Origin: Crotophaga sulcirostris
Lineage: Eukaryota; Chordata; Aves; Cuculiformes; Crotophagidae
NCBI GenBank assembly: GCA_013397455.1
Contig: VYZB01000225.1
Span: 1,107,654-1,171,653, forward strand
DNA: 64,000 nucleotides
Direction of reading: 5' to 3'
This document shows, piece after piece, positions 59,286-64,000 of the stretch. The number at the start of each line of letters is the position of its first letter. The stretch's first letter is position 1. Under the pieces are notes generated by a model, which saw only the letters and a program-made list of their open reading frames with translations, searched no databases and had not been told where the DNA came from. Both the position numbers and the translations under genes were made by a program.

Positions 59286-60320
59286 GATTTTAGGATTTCT
59301 TCTTCAGTTGAGTTCATTAAGAGTCTGCCAAATATTAATTTTCCAGACAAGTGTCATGGGTAAATCTGAGTACCCATTTTGCTACTCTCACTTTGCTGGC
59401 CTCACTACCTGATTAAGGACATCAGCATGAACTTTACCACATTCCTCCTCAGCCATGCAAATATGTTCCTGCTGTCCCCCCTGCATCTAGATACATACAT
59501 GCAGTATTTCTGCCTCCTAGGGTGGAGAATATGGCAACTGAAAACAAGATATACTTCTACCATTCCCTTTACAACTTTTTGCAGCTAGACAAGGAAGTTG
59601 CTACATGAATTCCATAGTGTGCACACTTAAAACATTAAAAAGTCTTTTCCCAGAGGTAGAATCCTTCCAGGTGATATGATCGTACCCATCCACTGCGTTA
59701 ACTATTGTAACTGAAAAAGCCCTGAGATTTTTCCTCTAAGACAGAGAAGGTGCCATTTTTTTTTTCTTTTGGAAACCTCATCCTGCAGAATTCATTAGTA
59801 TCCTATGCAACAATGTACTTCCTGTAAGTAATGAGCTATAAAGTGCATTAGAAGTTTCCACTTCTGGTTTTATCTTTTCCTGATCTAGCCTGAAAACTCT
59901 TTTGAAGTTGCTCAAAGTGTTCTTCACGTATGCTTGTTTTAGGAAATACCAGATCACTATTGGCAAACTTCTCCTTAATTAAGCGAGATAAAGGAATGAA
60001 GATTATATGATCTGCTTAATTTCCCATCTTTTTAAGGTATTATTTTGAGATTTTTTTTCACTTGCCTTAGAAAAGAAACATGCTGAAGAAAATAAGGAAG
60101 GAAGAGACCTTAGAGGCCCAGAGAGGGCAGGCATTGCTGTGGGCTTTCTGGTGGAGCTGAGCTTGCTGATAGAAAGCCACTGAATAGTTAAAGCTTTCCC
60201 TCAGTACTATGGAATAGTTTACTGAAGGGCTGTGGCTACAGACCCTTCTGAAACCAGCATCACTGCAGGCAATACATAAAAGGAAAAAACTAAGCTTACA
60301 CGTTAGCACAGTAGGCTCTT
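59286..60320. other. Unique non-coding DNA
   Basis: A 12-base T run near 59757 and AT-rich stretches. No repeat or gene was recognised. Confidence 0.5.
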
Positions 60321-60380
60321 CAGGGCCTCAGCTTAGCAAGCCAACTTAGATCACGCCTAAATTTAAGCAGGAGTAACTTC
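60321..60380. repeat. Fragment related to the 18.3-kb and 46.0-kb foldback repeats
   Basis: CTCAGCTTAGCAAGCCAACT followed by TAGATCACGCCTAAATTTAA and GCAGGAGTAACTTC follows the 'CAGCAAAGCACTTA..CATGCTTAACTTTAAGCATG..GTAATC' arm. Only one arm is present. Confidence 0.4.
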
Positions 60381-62037
60381 AAAGATACATCTCACGTGCC
60401 TCCAGTTCAGCTTTCCACTGACTCTCTTGCTGAATCACAGCTTAGGGGAATGCGGGGAGCTAATGGGAAACATTTGCACTTGCTAACCCTAGCTGCAAGG
60501 TCCCAAAAGCCCCATTAGATATGCAGACATAGTCTAACCATTCTGGATCAGACAGTGGGTTCTTCACAACAAATGGATACAAGCTGTTAGGCAAGCTCTT
60601 CTGAAGCACATGGAAGAGAAACAGATATTCCCGAATAAACAGCATCTATCTTATTTAAAAGCAGCATTTATGGCAATTGGTGACGTATATAAGCTGAGCA
60701 GTAACCTACAGGATTCATACATGGCTTGTTGAAGGAACCACTCTATCTGTGACAAATTTCATCTGTCATTTTTCCTATGGAAACCCATTGCAGTCAAGGG
60801 GCATTTAGATCCTGAACATATTTTTGAACAGCTTCCTGGCTCCAAGGAGACCTCTGAGCATCTCACTTTACTGCAAGAGAATTTGGACCAAGAAATGTCT
60901 TGAATCCCAAGTGTATAATCACAGAGCCCTCAGTCTGCACAGGAATCTAGCCGTTAAGAAGACACTACATCTCCTCAGTGATGTAATGCAGCATCAGACC
61001 CTCCCCTGCATGAGGGCCATGTTGGCATCAGGGAAACATCAGCCCTCAAGGTGAGGAGGAAAGGGGAAAACTTGGTGGCAGCCAGGGAGAAGGCACAGCT
61101 GGGCAACAGGCTCCAGCAGAACAGGCACCATAGCAGAAAGCCTGGCCTCTTGGGACCTCCCTGGTCTTCAGCTTAAACCAGTACCACCTTTACACAGAAA
61201 AGACATGCAAAATCAAAGCTCTAAGAAAAAGGCAAAGCACGGCTGGAGTGAGGACTCCCCTCTGAAATGTCAGTCTGTACCAGCAATGAACGGGGTGTGC
61301 AACAAGTCCTTGAAAATCCACTGCTGGGAACCACCTACACCAAAGAGCACAAAGCTAACCTGAGGCTTGGGAGCCGCTACCTAGGAAAGGAAGGCAACAC
61401 TCATTGCAACATCCCTGGGTCAAAATTAGCTTTTTGTTCTGCTGAAGACAAAGGGGTTTTGAACTGAGGTTTATTAAAAGTCTTATAAAAATGAGTTAAA
61501 ATTGGATGCCCCGATCCCTTAGACTTCTGAAAAAAGTCACAGTCAGGGATGTCCAGCAGTTTTGGAGGGCTCTTGATACCTCCCTGAGGTCTACAAGTTT
61601 GAGTTCATCCCCAAGGAGAGCTGAGGCTACTAATCACTTCACCCACAGGCCCTCTGTGAACAGAATCTTCTTTCTTGTGGTCCCCAACAGGGGATATCTT
61701 GAATTTATGTCTTGTTTGCAAGCAAACAAAACAATTTCTATGAGTAATTCTACCCGCTAATTGCCAAGGAAAAGTCTGGTAACAAATGCTTTGCATTTTT
61801 GACAGGTCAGAGGCTTTCCTAAACAAAGTTGCTGGTTTATGTTTTGTAACAGCACATGTCCACATCCGGGGACCTTGGCAAATTCCAGTGTGGATGAGTC
61901 TCTGTGGGAAACTGCTTTTCCAGTTTTTTTTAACTGCTCCAGGAAGTGAGTTTATTTTTACAACAGTAAACAGCAAAATATGCAACCATTATCTGCTTCG
62001 TGGCAAGTTTCGGGTCACTTCTCAGGTAACTGTCATC
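60381..62037. other. Unique non-coding DNA
   Basis: A CCCATTGCAGTCAAGGGGCA stretch at 60785-60804 may be another tiny fragment of the ancient repeats but is too short to call. No gene was recognised; the longest frame (61605-61985, minus, 126 codons) has no domain. Confidence 0.5.
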
Positions 62038-62090
62038 TCCAGTGAAGTCAATGGAGTTCTATCTATTTATAAAAGTGAGTGATCTGGCCA
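62038..62090 (+). repeat. Ancient interspersed-repeat fragment (GTCAATGG core)
   Basis: TCCAGTGAAGTCAATGGAGT followed by TCTATCTATTTATAAAAGTG and AGTGATCTGGCC fits the recalled 'GAAGTCAATGGAGTTA..TTTACAC..GTGAGA..GATCTGGCC' motif of amniote repeats. It is the clearest instance of the GAAGTCAATGGAG core in the window. Confidence 0.5.
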
Positions 62091-62348
62091 ATTACGTAAT
62101 TCGTTGATCGCTTGCTAGAAGATAGAGCTGCCATTGGCCTAAGGAGTGTCCCATTTTCATATGACTCAAAGTTCATCCAAGCCCTGATGGATTGATAAGT
62201 GAAGTATTCAAGTATTATGGCCTGTAAAGATGATCATTAACTGCTGAAAGATTTAAGCACGAGCATTTTCTATGAACACCAACTTTGTCACTGACCATTA
62301 TGTGTAGTATATTTCCTGGATTCTTTTTCACCTGCCAAATAAACCAGG

Positions 62349-62442
62349 GTGGGATTTTCAGAAGTGTTACAAGTGCTTTTCTTCTACTTACTTGTGACTA
62401 CTTTCAAGAATGAAGATGTTTTCGAAATCCCCAGGGGATTTC
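62349..62442. repeat. GGGATTTTC-type fragment with inverted partner and a 19-bp palindrome
   Basis: GTGGGATTTTCAGAAGTG at the left is roughly mirrored by GTTTTCGAAATCCCC at 62418-62432. Within the right end, GAAATCCCC (62424-62432), one A, and GGGGATTTC (62434-62442) form a perfect palindrome with 9-base arms. This may be part of an old repeat or a protein-binding site; neither is proven. Confidence 0.45.
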
Positions 62443-63804
62443 AAGTGCTATGGGCTCAACTGCATGTCTGGGTGCTTCTGGGTTTTGCATTCCTGATCTT
62501 AACAGCTACTTTCAATTTCAAAGATGGACCATAAAACCAGTTGCCTTCATTATGCAAGGTCATCAAAGATAGTACGTGGAGGCCAAAGCACCAGGTCTGA
62601 TATTGGGAAGATGAGTGTGCAATCCTTGTTACAAACTTGGCTTCTTATTTTCCCACTTGAGAGACTACTCCAGCCTTCATATATAGATTCCTTTTCTGTT
62701 GAAGCACACGAGTCAGCCTTTCTTTGTGTATTTTTATCTAAGATCCCAGAAGATGTCTGGCATACACAACAAAAATTTTTACATGCTAAAAACTCAAACC
62801 AAGTTAGATTTGATGTCCTGCTAATGAGTTAAATATAATAACAAATGGATTCCCCTCTAAGGGAAGATGTAACACTGGAAGAATGTGACGCTGAAACCTT
62901 CAGTGACAGAAATTCTACCACCTGGATGTTGCCAGAATTTCATCTATTCATTACGGACAAGACTAAGAGTTAGCACTTCCTTAGTTTCAGGTTGGGAATG
63001 ATGTATTCTTGACTTTACACTTAACTGAAACGCTCACCAAATGTCACCCGGGACACTAGCATACAGAAAACAAACTTAGAGACAATATCTAAGGAAAACA
63101 GTACCTAACCTATGACTTGTTCTTTGATTTACAACTGTGATTGCAGGCCCCACCCCGCAGTCATATGCTATGATAATAGGTAGCAGTTCAACAAGAACCA
63201 GCCGTAACTTTTTACATGTTACAGTGATTCTGAGCTACTTCAGCATATAATTCAGTCTGATGCAGCAAATAATTAGAGTGACTAAAGGGACGGGTAATAT
63301 TCTATAACTGACAAATGAATAACAAAGCTTTTGATCTTGCTAATTTTCTTTTCTAATTCCCTTTTATTTTTCCTAAACTAAAAGTTGCCAAATTTCACAT
63401 GAAACATGCTCTCATCGCTTTTTCCCACCTCAAATTTGTCTGCTATGGGTATGATTGTGTGTTTTCAAATTATATTCTCTGAAGTACCCAAACAGATAAT
63501 CTTAAATGGGCTCACTGGCATTACTAATTGCAGTCTTGAATCCACCCATGCTGGAAAAGTACTTTCCCAAAAAAGAACAAATATGTGTTTCAAAATGGCA
63601 ACCTCCAAGGGAGCAGAAGAGAGCGGAATTCTCCCAGCTGTTTCTCTACTTGTATATTCTAGTCTTGTTACTTCATCTTTGGGGTTGCTTACAGCATACT
63701 TCAGCACTCTAAGTGCATGAAGGCCCCCATCCCACAACTGGGATTACATGTCAAGAAGGCACACCATACTAAAAAAGAGTAATAAAGCATCAACTCTGCT
63801 TCAG
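62443..63804. other. Unique non-coding DNA
   Basis: Three overlapping open frames (up to 104 codons, 63406-63737) lie on both strands without any domain. No repeat was recognised. Confidence 0.5.
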
Positions 63805-63945
63805 TTGTCTGAGGTCAATGGGATGTTTGTCCAAAGTTACGAGCATGATTAGGCAAAAGCTTGAAGAAGGGCAAACACAGGCACCTCTTAAAGTGCTTTT
63901 CCACATTAGGGCCTGGGAAAAAAATTCAGGATTGGGCCCATGATA
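63805..63945 (+). repeat. Possible ancient-repeat fragment near the window end
   Basis: GAGGTCAATGGGATGTTTGT then CCAAAGTTACGAGCATGATT, and later ATTCAGGATTGGGCCC, resemble successive parts of the GTCAATGG-type repeats ('GTCAATGGGA..AAGTTA..GCATG..AGGATTGGGCCC'). The two blocks are 70 bases apart. Confidence 0.35.
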
Positions 63946-64000
63946 GAAACAGTTCCCTTAGGAAATGTTACCCACACCATAAAAGGAATGAATGACACTG

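Noticed and set aside
1..64000. CRISPR arrays, operons, bacterial regulatory sites, tRNA or rRNA genes
   Set aside because: No regularly spaced repeats, no compact gene arrangement, and no tRNA cloverleaf or rRNA-like stretch was seen. The SINE heads are decayed tRNA-derived sequence, not tRNA genes.
1..64000. Endogenous retrovirus or LTR
   Set aside because: No long direct terminal repeats, primer-binding site or retroviral protein motif was noticed in any frame.

Overview
The window reads as nuclear DNA of a bird, and I could not support a single protein-coding gene, tRNA or rRNA in it. Three things point to an avian (or at least sauropsid) genome. First, there are two CR1 LINE 3' ends, one with the degenerate 8-bp terminal repeat typical of CR1. 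Second, several old tRNA-derived CORE-SINE (MIR-like) fragments are present. Third, recognisable transposons are very sparse over 64 kb, with no Alu, B1/B2, L1 or LTR element seen. Turtle or crocodilian DNA has the same repeat classes but is normally much richer in them. By eye the sequence is AT-rich and CpG-poor, and stop codons are scattered through every frame. Open frames are short (the longest is 185 codons) and none has a recognisable domain.

Layout: 1-18.1 kb is mostly unique non-coding DNA with a G-tract (137-153), a GGAT/GGAC microsatellite (6107-6174), a minus-strand MIR-like SINE (8736-8878) and a CR1 3' end (13215-13290). 18.1-23.7 kb holds the clearest internal structure: two diverged copies of one repeat (18103-18235 and 20744-20865), each tied to an imperfect foldback, plus fragments of a related palindromic repeat at 19.5 and 23.6 kb. 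23.7-45.5 kb is again mostly unique, with A-tracts, a possible hAT-type miniature transposon (32485-32676), a pyrimidine-rich tract (35805-35925) and a short degenerate tandem repeat (42645-42700). 45.57-46.06 kb is a pile of three ancient repeats side by side: CR1, MIR-like SINE and a foldback repeat. 46.1-53.6 kb is unique, with a small CpG-richer patch near 47.44-47.61 kb. 53.6-54.5 kb has two oppositely oriented MIR-like SINEs. 54.5-64 kb is unique DNA with several short fragments of the ancient repeats and a perfect 19-bp palindrome at 62424-62442.

Nothing here forms an operon or pathway. The window is best treated as intergenic or deep-intronic DNA. Any function would lie in conserved non-coding elements, which cannot be recognised without a cross-species alignment. 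The most interesting observation is the set of old, partly palindromic interspersed repeats, many sharing a core resembling GTCAATGG, that recur across the window.
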